Assembly: GCF_900114655.1 (NCBI RefSeq) | Contig: NZ_FOTT01000003.1 | Span: 1 to 64,000, forward strand | Direction: 5' to 3' | Length of the DNA stretch: 64,000 nucleotides | DNA from: Candidatus Frackibacter sp. WG13 | Lineage (GTDB): Bacteria > Bacillota > Halanaerobiia > Halobacteroidales > Acetohalobiaceae | In this document: positions 16,848 to 25,561 of the stretch, piece after piece | Position numbering within the stretch: the stretch's first letter is position 1 | Layout: the number at the start of each line of letters is the position of its first letter | The notes under the pieces: generated by a model | The model's input: the letters and a program-made list of their open reading frames with translations, nothing else | What the model was told of the DNA's origin: nothing | The model's database searches: none | Translations under genes and position numbers: made by a program

Positions 16848-17618
16848 TTAAACTTCACCTGCTCTAATCAATTCGCGCGCTAAATCACGGTAAGCAGCAG
16901 CACCAGGGATATTTTTAGCATAATAGATGATAGCTTTCTGTCTTTCAGCAGCCTCAGCAAAACGAATACTACGATATATAATGTGGTCATAGACTTTAAT
17001 TTCGGGTTCAAATGTCTTTTTAATCTGTTTTAAAACAGCTTCAGTATGATTAGTTCGGCGATCAAACATAGTTGGTACTACGCCATTTATCTTTAATTTA
17101 CTATTTAATTGTCCTTGTACTTTCTTTATCATCTTCATTAAACCATCTACTCCGCGTAAAGCCAAGTATTCACAAGCAATAGGAATAATAACTTGATTAG
17201 CAGCAGTCATTGCATTTAAGGTTAAAAGACCTAATGACGGTTGACCATCGATAATTACTAAGTCATAGTTATCGCGAATTGGGTTTAAGATAGCGGTCAG
17301 GCGTCGTTCTCTAGCTACGGAATTGATAAGTTCCATTTCACTTACAGCTAAATCGACATTGGCTGGTAGAAGGTGAGCTCCAAACTTTGTTTCTAAAAGA
17401 GCATCATTAGTTAAGTCTTCATCTTTAAGAGCATCATAGATACTTAGTTCTAATTTATCTGGTTCATAACCACAATGTAATGTTAAGCCACCTTGTGGGT
17501 CTAAATCAATTAAGAGAATATCTTTTCCGAATTCAGTTAAAGCAGCTCCTAAATTTAAAGAAGTAGTTGTCTTTCCTACTCCTCCTTTTTGATTGCCAAT
17601 TACAAATATTTGCCCCAT
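16848..17618 (-). CDS. ParA/Soj-type ATPase, orphan
   Basis: A 256-residue deviant Walker ATPase with NQKGGVGKTT (residues 8-17), switch segment DLDPQGGLT and VIIDGQPSLG. These match Soj/ParA proteins that pattern chromosome origins, plasmids or cell-surface machines. No ParB/Spo0J gene lies on either side, so a role other than standard ori partition is possible. It is transcribed alone from a promoter at 17648-17676. Confidence 0.8.
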   Translation of the reverse strand: MGQIFVIGNQKGGVGKTTTSLNLGAALTEFGKDILLIDLDPQGGLTLHCGYEPDKLELSIYDALKDEDLTNDALLETKFGAHLLPANVDLAVSEMELINSVARERRLTAILNPIRDNYDLVIIDGQPSLGLLTLNAMTAANQVIIPIACEYLALRGVDGLMKMIKKVQGQLNSKLKINGVVPTMFDRRTNHTEAVLKQIKKTFEPEIKVYDHIIYRSIRFAEAAERQKAIIYYAKNIPGAAAYRDLARELIRAGEV

Positions 17619-17647
17619 TTTAGAGTCTCCTCTCTTCTTTTGTACTA

Positions 17648-17676
17648 ATTATACCACTTTTAACCAATTGAAGCAA
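17648..17676 (-). promoter_or_regulatory. Promoter of the ParA gene
   Basis: On the minus strand, TTGCTT and TATAAT are separated by 17 bp, about 30 bp upstream of the ATG. Confidence 0.6.
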
Positions 17677-17768
17677 AGATGATTTTAGCTTTTAATTTGT
17701 TAGTCAATAATATATAATAGTCATTGTTTGTAGATATAGTTTCGATTACTGAAATGGAGGCAGTATAA

Positions 17769-18941
17769 ATGGATATTAGTAATAGACGTAAGTTTTTGAT
17801 TGGATATGCATTTGCAGTTATGTTATTCTTAGGAATCATAATTAACTTAAAAGGGGTCGTCAATCCTTTAATACAGGAAGATTATAATATTAATTATTCT
17901 CAATTAGGCTTTGTAGTCTCTAGTTTTTCATTAGGAAGTATAGTGGCTACCTCAATTGGTGGTGTACTAATTCAAAAGTTGGGTTTGAAGAAAAATTTCA
18001 TCTCAGGCTTCTTATTTAGTAGTATAGCTTTAGTAGGAGTTAGCTTTACTGACCAGTATCAATCATTAATTTTAGTAATGGTGTTACTAGGGTATGGGAT
18101 AGGTACTTTAAATGTAAGTGCTAATACTTTAGTTTCTAAGCTTTTTACTAAAGAAAAGGGAAAGATGATGAATCGTTTTCATCTATTTTTTGGGGTAGGT
18201 GGTTTTATTGCTCCATTATATGCTAGTTTGGTCTTTAAATTTAATTTTAACTGGGAAGCGACTTATTCGTTTGGAATAGTATTTGTTATAATATTATTAG
18301 TTTCTTCTCTATTTAGTAACTTTCCTTCTAAACGCCAAGAACAGACTCAAGAAAGTGTACCTTTAAAGGTGCTTTTAGCGGATAGAAGAGTATTAATCTT
18401 TATGTTTATTTTTGGATTAGATATAGGTTTAGAAGTAGGTTTAGCTAGTTGGTTAGGAGTATATTTAGATGATGTGCAGATGAGGAGTAAAGAAGAAATC
18501 AGTTTTTATATTTCTGTTTTCTTTATTTTATTTACACTAGGGCGTCTCCTAGCTAGCATGGTAGTAGAAAAATTTGAGTATCTAAAGTTTGTTATATTGA
18601 CGACTGTAGTAACTATCCTTCTTTTGGGTTTGGGTTTATTAGGGCCGAATTCATTTGCAATCTTCTTTTCAATGACTGGTTTCTTTATTGCTATGAATTT
18701 TCCAACCTTACAGGCGGCAATGTTTCAAACATTTAAAAGAAATGTATCGGTTATTTTAGGTGCTACTTTAACTGCTGGTAGTTTAGGGAATGTTATCTTG
18801 GCTAATTGGTTAACCGGATTACTTAATGATCTATTAGGTATTAGGATAGGATATGGTGTTATGATATTTTATGGGCTATTTCTAATTGGATTAGTTTATT
18901 ATGTTCATTCTTCTTATGTAAAAAATAGTAAAGCTAATTAG
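17769..18941 (+). CDS. MFS transporter
   Basis: A 390-residue integral membrane protein with about twelve hydrophobic helices. It has the major-facilitator pattern of a FucP/sugar-type or general permease (LGFVVSSFSLGSIVATSIGGVLIQKLG in the helix 2-3 region). The central loop SNFPSKRQEQTQES divides the two six-helix halves. TGGAGG precedes the ATG. The substrate cannot be assigned, and the gene appears monocistronic. Confidence 0.75.
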   Translation: MDISNRRKFLIGYAFAVMLFLGIIINLKGVVNPLIQEDYNINYSQLGFVVSSFSLGSIVATSIGGVLIQKLGLKKNFISGFLFSSIALVGVSFTDQYQSLILVMVLLGYGIGTLNVSANTLVSKLFTKEKGKMMNRFHLFFGVGGFIAPLYASLVFKFNFNWEATYSFGIVFVIILLVSSLFSNFPSKRQEQTQESVPLKVLLADRRVLIFMFIFGLDIGLEVGLASWLGVYLDDVQMRSKEEISFYISVFFILFTLGRLLASMVVEKFEYLKFVILTTVVTILLLGLGLLGPNSFAIFFSMTGFFIAMNFPTLQAAMFQTFKRNVSVILGATLTAGSLGNVILANWLTGLLNDLLGIRIGYGVMIFYGLFLIGLVYYVHSSYVKNSKAN

Positions 18942-18971
18942 TAAAGGCAGTATAGAAGACTAGGAGATAAA

Positions 18972-19007
18972 AAAAGAGTCATTCGGTTAACCGAATGACT
19001 CTTTTCA
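18972..19007. terminator. Perfect palindromic bidirectional terminator
   Basis: A 34-bp perfect palindrome (arms of 17 bp meeting at 18988/18989), flanked by A-run and T-run, lies between the convergent MFS and cold-shock genes. Confidence 0.8.
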
Positions 19008-19047
19008 GAAATAATCTATATTATTGCTTTACGCATATAATAGGCGA

Positions 19048-19248
19048 TTATAACTTAACTACATTTTCAGCTTGAGGTCCTCTATCTCCCTCAACAACTT
19101 CAAATTCTACTTCTTGGTCCTCTTCTAAAGTCTTGAATCCATCATCTTGAATAGCTGAGAAATGTACAAATACGTCGTCTTCACCTGGTACCTCAATAAA
19201 TCCATAACCTTTTTCTGAGTCAAACCATTTTACTGTTCCTGTTTTCAT
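19048..19248 (-). CDS. Cold-shock protein (CspA family)
   Basis: A 66-residue single cold-shock domain protein. It shows RNP1 (KGYGFIEV) and RNP2 (VFVHFS) and the family start [16 protein letters not shown]. It binds single-stranded RNA and DNA as a chaperone or antiterminator. It is acidic, in line with other proteins in the window. AGGAGG precedes the ATG. Confidence 0.95.
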   Translation of the reverse strand: MKTGTVKWFDSEKGYGFIEVPGEDDVFVHFSAIQDDGFKTLEEDQEVEFEVVEGDRGPQAENVVKL

Positions 19249-19286
19249 AAAAAATAATTCCTCCTTGTAAATAATAAATCTAATTT

Positions 19287-19315
19287 ATTATAACATGATA
19301 TGGTAAGCTTGTCAA
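19287..19315 (-). promoter_or_regulatory. Promoter of the cold-shock gene
   Basis: On the minus strand, TTGACA-17 bp-TATAAT, a consensus sigma-A promoter about 40 bp upstream of the ATG. Confidence 0.75.
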
Positions 19316-19348
19316 AAGATAATTTAATAAAAATCAATTTTTTAAAAT

Positions 19349-20593
19349 TCATGCCTCTAATTGTGATAATTTAGTTTCGTTATTTATTGGAGTGTAGAAG
19401 ACTAATTCAGGATCTTTAAGTAAAGAAAGGTCATTCAATGGATTGCCCTTAACTCCAATTAAGTGAGCTTCTTTATTTGCTTCAATACTACCTAATTTTT
19501 GATCTAGGCCAATGATTTCAGCATTATTAATAGTAGCAATTTTAATAATTTCTAAAGGAGTCAAAGAGGTTTGGTTAAATAATTCTAATTCTCTAAAATA
19601 AGAGAGACCATGTCGCACTTGGTAAGCTCCAGCATCTGTACCTATTCCTAACCTAACTCCTAATTCTTTTGCTTTATCTATCATTTTTAATTGTAGTTTG
19701 TAAGTTCTTTTGATAACATCTAGCTCTTCATCAGAATATTGATCTGGGACTTCCGTTTGATTAGCTACTGGAACTACAGTAGGAATCCAAGGGATATCTT
19801 TTTCAGTCATTAATTTCAAGGATTCTTCACTTAAAAAGTAGCCATGCTCTAAAGTGTCTACGCCTGCTTTAATTGACACTTGTACCGCTTCGTTTGAACT
19901 AGCATGTGCCATTACTTCAAGGCCTAAGCTATGGGCCAAATCTACTATATACTCTAAATTATCAACATCAAATTGAACTTGACCTACCTTGCCATAATTA
20001 CTAAAGCTTACAATCCCGGAAACTAAGACTTTCAATTGGTCAACTCCTAGATTATAAAGTCGAGTAATCTCATTTTTGATCTCTTTTTTAGAGTTGATAC
20101 CTGGTCCTAAAAAAGAACCGTAGTTTCCGTCTTTATAGATAGCTTGCCCAGTAGAGATGATTTGTGGTCCAACTATTTCATTATTAAGGATTCTTCTTTT
20201 ACTGTTTAATCCTATTTTAATTTTATCTCCGCCATCACGAATAGCTATTATTCCTTTCTTAATAGTATTTTCAAGTTCCTGTTTAACTCTTTTATTCGTT
20301 TTAGCTGGTGACTTCCATTCTTCAGTAGTTTTTTTGAAGTCTATGCCATCTAATGCTAGATGAACATGGCTGTCGATTAGTCCTGGTAGTATTGTAGTGT
20401 CATTTAGATCAATCTTATGGTAGTTGTTTAATTCTGGATGATTGTTTAATTTCTTTTGTGGGATAATATTTTTGATTTGCTGGTTTTCAATAAAGATAGC
20501 TTGGTTATTTTTAGGTTGAGCACCTGTACCATCAATAACCCTTTTGGCTAAGATTAGCAGTTTGTCTTTTGGATTAATCTGATTAAGATGCAT
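19349..20593 (-). CDS. Amidohydrolase-family metal-dependent hydrolase
   Basis: A 414-residue member of the amidohydrolase superfamily related to imidazolonepropionase and prolidase-like enzymes. The metal ligands appear as the HxH of IDSHVHLALDG, a His in MAHASSNEA, EHGYFLSE, and the Asp of GTDAGAYQVRHG. The start at 20593 is preferred because AAGGAG lies 12 bp upstream; an alternative ATG at 20629 would add 12 residues. The substrate is unknown; cyclic amides, dipeptides or nucleobase-like compounds are typical. The gene stands alone. Confidence 0.75.
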   Translation of the reverse strand: MHLNQINPKDKLLILAKRVIDGTGAQPKNNQAIFIENQQIKNIIPQKKLNNHPELNNYHKIDLNDTTILPGLIDSHVHLALDGIDFKKTTEEWKSPAKTNKRVKQELENTIKKGIIAIRDGGDKIKIGLNSKRRILNNEIVGPQIISTGQAIYKDGNYGSFLGPGINSKKEIKNEITRLYNLGVDQLKVLVSGIVSFSNYGKVGQVQFDVDNLEYIVDLAHSLGLEVMAHASSNEAVQVSIKAGVDTLEHGYFLSEESLKLMTEKDIPWIPTVVPVANQTEVPDQYSDEELDVIKRTYKLQLKMIDKAKELGVRLGIGTDAGAYQVRHGLSYFRELELFNQTSLTPLEIIKIATINNAEIIGLDQKLGSIEANKEAHLIGVKGNPLNDLSLLKDPELVFYTPINNETKLSQLEA

Positions 20594-20819
20594 CTTTATA
20601 TTATCAACTCCTTGATTATTTCCAGTCATTTGGTATATTATGTTTCTACTCCTATATTCTAGATACGAATGTTAATACCTTTTTGTGAAAAAATTATAAT
20701 ATGAAAATTTAATTAATAATGAAGGTTAATTCTTAATAGTTATTGAAAAATACATAAAAGATAGTTAAATTAAAAAACTATTAACTAATAATTAGGTAGT
20801 TAAGAGAGGTAGGGTTAAT

Positions 20820-22577
20820 ATGGAAGTATTACTTTCAGCTTTAAATGCTAGTTTTGTACATTCTTCACTAGCTATTAGATATTTAAGGAGTTACTGTGAG
20901 GATGAATTTAAAATAGAGATATCTGAATATACAATCAATCAACATAGTGATGATATTGCTGCTGAGATTTATAAAGCTAATCCCGATGTACTCGGGTTTT
21001 CTTGTTATATTTGGAATATAGATAAAACTTTAGATATCATTAAAATATTAAAGAAAGTTAAGCCGGAGCTAACTATTATTTTAGGTGGACCAGAAGTTTC
21101 TTATAATCCAGTTAAATTAATGGAAGCGTACGCAGAGATTGACTATATTATTTATAGTGAAGGGGAGTATTCTTTTAAGGAATTGCTTACTAGCTTAAAA
21201 TATAATAAACCTTTTAGTAATGTTAAAGGATTAGTTTATAGACAAGAGAATAAGATAATTAAAAATGAGCCACAACCAGTAATTGATGACTTAGATATAA
21301 TACCATCACCATATAATCAGATAGGTGGTTTAGAGAATAAAATTGCCTATTTTGAAGCAAGTAGAGGATGCCCCTTTAACTGTCAGTATTGTTTATCATC
21401 TACTTTATCATCGGTTAGAAATTTCTCATTAAAAAGAGTTAAGACCGAGCTATTAAGATTAATAAATGCTAAGGTGAAACAGGTTAAATTTGTAGATAGG
21501 ACTTTTAATTGCAATTCTAAGAGGACTTGGGAGATATTTAAGTTTTTATTAGATAATAAGCCTGATGACCATGAAATTAACTTTCACTTTGAAATAGCAG
21601 CTGACCTGTTAAGTAATGAGATGATTGAATGGTTAAAGCAGGTTCCGATCGGTTATTTTCAATTTGAGATTGGGGTTCAGTCTACTAAGTCAGCAACTTT
21701 AGATATAATTCAACGAAAGATGGATTTTAATCGTGTAAAAGAAGTAGTTAATGAATTATTAGAGGCTGAAAATATTCACCTTCATTTAGACTTAATTGCA
21801 GGTCTGCCTAGGGAAGATTATGAAAGGTTTAAAGAGTCGTTTAATGATGTTTATCAACTTAAGCCTCATAAATTACAATTAGGGTTTTTAAAGTTGTTGC
21901 AAGGCTCTGGTTTGCGAAAAAATGCTGAAGAATATGGATATTTATTCACAGAACGACCACCATATGAAGTTTTGGCTAATAACGATATAAGTTATGATCA
22001 GATTCTAAATTTGAAGATGGTAGAGGAAGTTTTAGAAACCTTTGGGAATGCTCATTACTTTGATCACAGTTTAGAGTTTATTTACCAGAATTTTTATGAT
22101 AGTTATTTTGAACTATATTATGATTTAGCTTCTTTTTGGGAAGAAGGAGAATATTATCGTTATTCGCATAAATTAACTTTCCTTTATCAGGTTTTACAGA
22201 AATTTTATCAACAACATTGTCAAGCAAAGCAAAAGCTATTCAATGAAGTCTTGAAATTTGACTATTTATTAGGCAGAAGAAGAGTTAATAACTTACCTGA
22301 CTTTCTTACTAGATATAGAATAGAAAACTATAAAACTAGGTTTAGAGACTTTACTAATAATCCAAAAGAGATTAAAAAGTATTTTGTAGAGTTAAATCAA
22401 CTTTCTTCTCGACAATTGCGGAAGGAAATTCAGATAGAGACTTTTGCTTACGATATTATAGAGGCAATTAAAGAGCCTACGAAAGAGTTAAAGAAGGGAC
22501 AGACTAATATATTATTTAATTATCATAATAAAGAAGGTCTTTTTAATAAAGCGCAATTTAAAAAAGTTGAAATTTAA
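20820..22577 (+). CDS. B12-binding radical SAM protein with DUF4080
   Basis: A 585-residue protein with three parts. An N-terminal cobalamin-binding-like Rossmann domain covers about residues 1-130 (LGFSCYIWNI, LGGPEVSYNP). A radical SAM barrel carries the [4Fe-4S] motif CPFNCQYC near residue 184. A C-terminal DUF4080 region begins around residue 360. Family members are predicted cobalamin-dependent methylases or other radical enzymes with unknown substrates. It is followed 15 bp later by queG, another B12/Fe-S enzyme, so the two may share an operon and cofactor supply. Confidence 0.8.
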   Translation: MEVLLSALNASFVHSSLAIRYLRSYCEDEFKIEISEYTINQHSDDIAAEIYKANPDVLGFSCYIWNIDKTLDIIKILKKVKPELTIILGGPEVSYNPVKLMEAYAEIDYIIYSEGEYSFKELLTSLKYNKPFSNVKGLVYRQENKIIKNEPQPVIDDLDIIPSPYNQIGGLENKIAYFEASRGCPFNCQYCLSSTLSSVRNFSLKRVKTELLRLINAKVKQVKFVDRTFNCNSKRTWEIFKFLLDNKPDDHEINFHFEIAADLLSNEMIEWLKQVPIGYFQFEIGVQSTKSATLDIIQRKMDFNRVKEVVNELLEAENIHLHLDLIAGLPREDYERFKESFNDVYQLKPHKLQLGFLKLLQGSGLRKNAEEYGYLFTERPPYEVLANNDISYDQILNLKMVEEVLETFGNAHYFDHSLEFIYQNFYDSYFELYYDLASFWEEGEYYRYSHKLTFLYQVLQKFYQQHCQAKQKLFNEVLKFDYLLGRRRVNNLPDFLTRYRIENYKTRFRDFTNNPKEIKKYFVELNQLSSRQLRKEIQIETFAYDIIEAIKEPTKELKKGQTNILFNYHNKEGLFNKAQFKKVEI

Positions 22578-22592
22578 ATGAGGTGAGCTTAG

Positions 22593-23717
22593 GTGACTTT
22601 GACAGAAGAACTTAAGGAGTATGCAAAGAGTATTGGTATAGATAAAATAAGAATAACAGGTGTAGAACCTTTCTTAGAGGCAAGAGAGTTTTTAATGAAT
22701 ATGAAAGAGCGAGATTATCTTTCAAAATTCATTAATAATGATATAGACTTAATTACCAATCCTAAGCAAGTACTACCAACAGCCCAATCAGTCATTGTTT
22801 GTGCTATCTCTTATTATCATGAAATAGAATCACCTCCTAGTTTTAAAGAGGAACTGAGAGGAAAATTTTCCAAATTTGCTTGGGGAAGAGACTATCATCA
22901 AGTTTTAGGTGAGAAATTAGAGCAACTAATAGGATTTTTGCGGACAAGAACTGATAATTTAGAAGTGAAAAAGTTTGTAGATACCGGACCTACAGTTGAT
23001 CGTGCTTTAGCACGTCGGGCGGGAATAGGTTGGCAAGGCAAGAATTGTAGTATTATTAACCCAGATTATGGTTCTTGGATCTTTATAGGAGGAATTATTA
23101 CTAATTTGGAGCTAGAATTTGATGCTCCAATTGAAGATCAGTGTAGTGGATGTAGAAAATGTATTGAAGCTTGTCCTACCGGAGCACTTGTAGATGAGTA
23201 TACCTTGAAGAGTAATAAATGTCTAGGTTATATTACTTTGAGTAAAGGTTATATTGAAAAAGAAGACAGGAGAAAGATGGGAACAAGAATATGGGGTTGT
23301 GACACCTGTCAGGATGTTTGTCCTCATAATCAAAAGGTTAAATTCGGGAACCATTCAGACTTTTTACCACAGACTTTAGAAGCCTATCCGCAATTATCAT
23401 CTTTATTAGCATTAACCAATAAAGATTATGAAGAAAAGTTTAAGCCAACTCCAATGAATTGGCGAGGGAAAAGACCAATTCAGCGCAATGCTGCTATAGT
23501 TTTAGGGAATTTAAAGAATCCTAAGGCTATTCCTCATCTTCTAAAAGGATTAGATGACCCTAAGCCGATTGTTAGGGCTCATTCCGCGTGGGCATTAGGA
23601 GAGATAGGCGAGCCAAGTGTAATTGGTGATTTAAAGAAGAGGTTAGCAAAAGAAAGAGAGGAAGAAGTGATCGTTGAGATTGAAGGTGTGATTGATAAGT
23701 TATCAGATTTGTGTTAA
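22593..23717 (+). CDS. queG: Epoxyqueuosine reductase
   Basis: QueG performs the last step of queuosine synthesis, reducing epoxyqueuosine in tRNA using cobalamin and two [4Fe-4S] clusters. The 374-residue protein starts at GTG. Cluster ligands are CSGCRKCIEACPTGAL (near residue 185) and CDTCQDVCPHN. WQGKNCSIINPDYGSW is a typical active-site stretch. C-terminal HEAT-like repeats follow after residue 290 (AIPHLLKGLDDPKPIVRAHSAWALGE). The stop codon lies inside the first BirA-like operator of the biotin operon. Confidence 0.93.
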   Translation: MTLTEELKEYAKSIGIDKIRITGVEPFLEAREFLMNMKERDYLSKFINNDIDLITNPKQVLPTAQSVIVCAISYYHEIESPPSFKEELRGKFSKFAWGRDYHQVLGEKLEQLIGFLRTRTDNLEVKKFVDTGPTVDRALARRAGIGWQGKNCSIINPDYGSWIFIGGIITNLELEFDAPIEDQCSGCRKCIEACPTGALVDEYTLKSNKCLGYITLSKGYIEKEDRRKMGTRIWGCDTCQDVCPHNQKVKFGNHSDFLPQTLEAYPQLSSLLALTNKDYEEKFKPTPMNWRGKRPIQRNAAIVLGNLKNPKAIPHLLKGLDDPKPIVRAHSAWALGEIGEPSVIGDLKKRLAKEREEEVIVEIEGVIDKLSDLC

Positions 23718-23763
23718 CCTAAACTTATAAGTGGTTGACATATTTGGTGATATTTTATATAAT
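23712..23763 (+). promoter_or_regulatory. BirA-type operator overlapping a consensus promoter
   Basis: TGTTAACC-13 bp-GGTTGACA (23712-23740) is the bipartite biotin-repressor (BirA) operator pattern. Its right arm contains the -35 of a perfect promoter, TTGACA-17 bp-TATAAT (23735-23763). The predicted transcript reads into bioB after a leader of roughly 315 nt. Confidence 0.7.
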
Positions 23764-24087
23764 AGATTGAGACTTAGGCTAAGGATGAGATTGAGTAGGC
23801 TAGTTGATATTTGACAGTTAAAACACTAAAAAAATTAAATAACAATTAGACACAGACTAATAATAATTGACAATTAAAGGGTTTTAAAAGCTTAGGTAAT
23901 TAAAATTAGATTAAAAATAAGGTTAAGAGTAAAACTCAATTGATACTAATTCTTGAAAATAAAAAAGTTTTGTGTATGATTTCGTGTAAGTCTTGTGTTA
24001 ATATTCTATTTATTTTTAATTATATTGTCAACCTAATATATAAATTAGTTAACGTATTTTTGGTTAACGGATTTAAGGAGGAAGATT
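23764..24087 (+). other. Untranslated leader of the biotin operon
   Basis: A 324-bp AT-rich stretch with no convincing gene. It contains a second, weaker promoter-like pair (TTGAAA at 23953, TATGAT at 23975, 16-bp spacer) and the second BirA-like site at 24026-24054. No riboswitch was recognised. Confidence 0.5.
24026..24054 (+). promoter_or_regulatory. Second BirA-type operator
   Basis: TGTCAACC-13 bp-AGTTAACG has the same half-sites and 13-bp spacing as the site at 23712. A further half-site GGTTAACG lies at 24061-24068. It lies 34 bp before the bioB start. Confidence 0.55.
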
Positions 24088-25059
24088 ATGTTAGAAAAAT
24101 TATCAGAACATGTTTTAGCAGGTGGAGAGATTAATCAAGAGGAAGCAATGGCTTTAGCAAAATTAGAAGAGAGTAAGACAATGCAACTATTAGCGGCAGC
24201 TAATGAGATTAAAGAAAAGTTTATTGGTAAGAAAGTAGACCTCTGTTCGATTGTAAATGCTAAGTCGGGTAGTTGTTTAGAAGACTGTACTTTTTGTGCT
24301 CAATCAGCACATCATGAGACAGGAGTAAACAATTATCCTTTACTAGACAAGAAAAAGGTATTAGCTCGAGCTAAGGAAGTAGAAAAAGGTGGTGCAGAAC
24401 ATTTTGGTCTAGTAACTAGTGGTCGAGGAGTAGTTAGTGATGAAGACTTTAATAAAATTATAGAAATTATTAGTGAAATAAAAGAGAAGACTACTTTAGA
24501 AGTTTGTGCTTCTTTAGGAACTTTAAATGAGAGTCGGGCCAATAAGTTATCAAAAGTAGGCTTAAAACGATATAATCATAACCTAGAGACTTCCAAAAGT
24601 TATTTTTCTAAAATATGTACTACTCATACTTATGAGGAAAGAGTGAAGACAGTAAGATTTTTAAAAGACAAGGGAATAGAGGTCTGTTGTGGAGGAATTA
24701 TTGGCTTAGGAGAAAGCTTTACTGATAGAGTTGAGTTGGCTTTTACATTAAAGGAATTGGATGTAGATTCAGTACCGATTAACATTTTAAATCCAGTATC
24801 AGGAACTCCTTTAGAAGATAATGAACCCCTTCCGCCTATGGAAAGTCTGAAGACGACGGCAATCTTTAGATTTATTCTACCTAAAAAAATTATTAAGTTA
24901 TGTGGTGGGAGAGAAGAAAATCTGCGTGACTTACAATCTTTGAGTCTATTATCAGGTGTTAATGGTCTATTAATTGGTGATTACTTAACAACTGAAGGAC
25001 GGGCTGTGGAAGATGACCTACAGATGATTAAAGATTTAGGTTTGAATATGGAGGGATAA
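24088..25059 (+). CDS. bioB: Biotin synthase
   Basis: BioB is the radical SAM enzyme that inserts sulfur into dethiobiotin to make biotin. The 323-residue protein carries the cluster motif CLEDCTFCAQS near residue 62, SGRGVVSDEDF, YNHNLETS and NPVSGTPL, all family hallmarks. AAGGAGG precedes the ATG. It heads a six-gene operon encoding the whole pathway from pimelate. Confidence 0.96.
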   Translation: MLEKLSEHVLAGGEINQEEAMALAKLEESKTMQLLAAANEIKEKFIGKKVDLCSIVNAKSGSCLEDCTFCAQSAHHETGVNNYPLLDKKKVLARAKEVEKGGAEHFGLVTSGRGVVSDEDFNKIIEIISEIKEKTTLEVCASLGTLNESRANKLSKVGLKRYNHNLETSKSYFSKICTTHTYEERVKTVRFLKDKGIEVCCGGIIGLGESFTDRVELAFTLKELDVDSVPINILNPVSGTPLEDNEPLPPMESLKTTAIFRFILPKKIIKLCGGREENLRDLQSLSLLSGVNGLLIGDYLTTEGRAVEDDLQMIKDLGLNMEG

Positions 25060-25060
25060 A

Positions 25061-25561
25061 ATGATAAACAAATCAAAGAGACTAACAAGAATTGCTTTAT
25101 TAGCAGTTTTAATTACAGTTAGTGGAGCTTTTAAAATTCCTGGACCAGCCGGGACAGATTTTCAATTATCTGCTCCTTTAGCGGTTGCTATTGCTGCTGT
25201 TTTTGGTTTTAAAAGATATATATTAGCTGGAGTTATTTCTAGCACTGTCGGATTTATTTTAGGGACTCAAACATTGATTCATATTGGAATCGCTATGATT
25301 TTTAGAGTTGTGGCTGGTAGTTTGGTCACTTTAGTTGGTCCTGTTATTTGGGCTATTATTATTGCTGGTCCTTTAGGTTCGATTTTAGCTCGGATCATTC
25401 TAAGTGAAATATTAGGTCAAGGTTTAATTCCATTATTAGTAGCTGCTTTACCAGGGATTATCTTTACTGCATTGACTGCGTATCCTTTAACTATGGTCTT
25501 AAAGGGAATTGCTGAAAAGATTAATAAAGGAGTAGGAGATTATGTCCAAACAACTTTTTAG
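25061..25561 (+). CDS. Small membrane protein in the biotin operon, candidate ECF-type substrate-binding subunit
   Basis: A 166-residue protein with about five hydrophobic segments, starting 1 bp after bioB and overlapping bioW by 20 bp. The short basic N-terminus followed by LTRIALLAVLITVSGAFKIPGP resembles S-components of energy-coupling-factor importers. However, I do not see the usual BioY motifs, so I do not call it bioY. Given its position directly before the pimelate-activating enzyme, it may import biotin, dethiobiotin or pimelate (inference). Its function is not established from sequence. Confidence 0.55.
   Translation: MINKSKRLTRIALLAVLITVSGAFKIPGPAGTDFQLSAPLAVAIAAVFGFKRYILAGVISSTVGFILGTQTLIHIGIAMIFRVVAGSLVTLVGPVIWAIIIAGPLGSILARIILSEILGQGLIPLLVAALPGIIFTALTAYPLTMVLKGIAEKINKGVGDYVQTTF

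Noticed and set aside
16848-17618. Chromosome origin or plasmid partition locus
   Set aside because: No ParB, parS-like repeats, rsmG, mnmG or replication genes are nearby; the ParA gene appears to be an orphan.
23940-24134. A 64-codon frame upstream of and overlapping bioB
   Set aside because: It has no ribosome-binding site, covers the BirA-like operator and runs into bioB in another frame. Its composition is that of AT-rich noncoding DNA.
25061-25561. Direct naming as bioY
   Set aside because: Position in the operon fits, but I could not see the BioY family motifs, so a neutral name was used.
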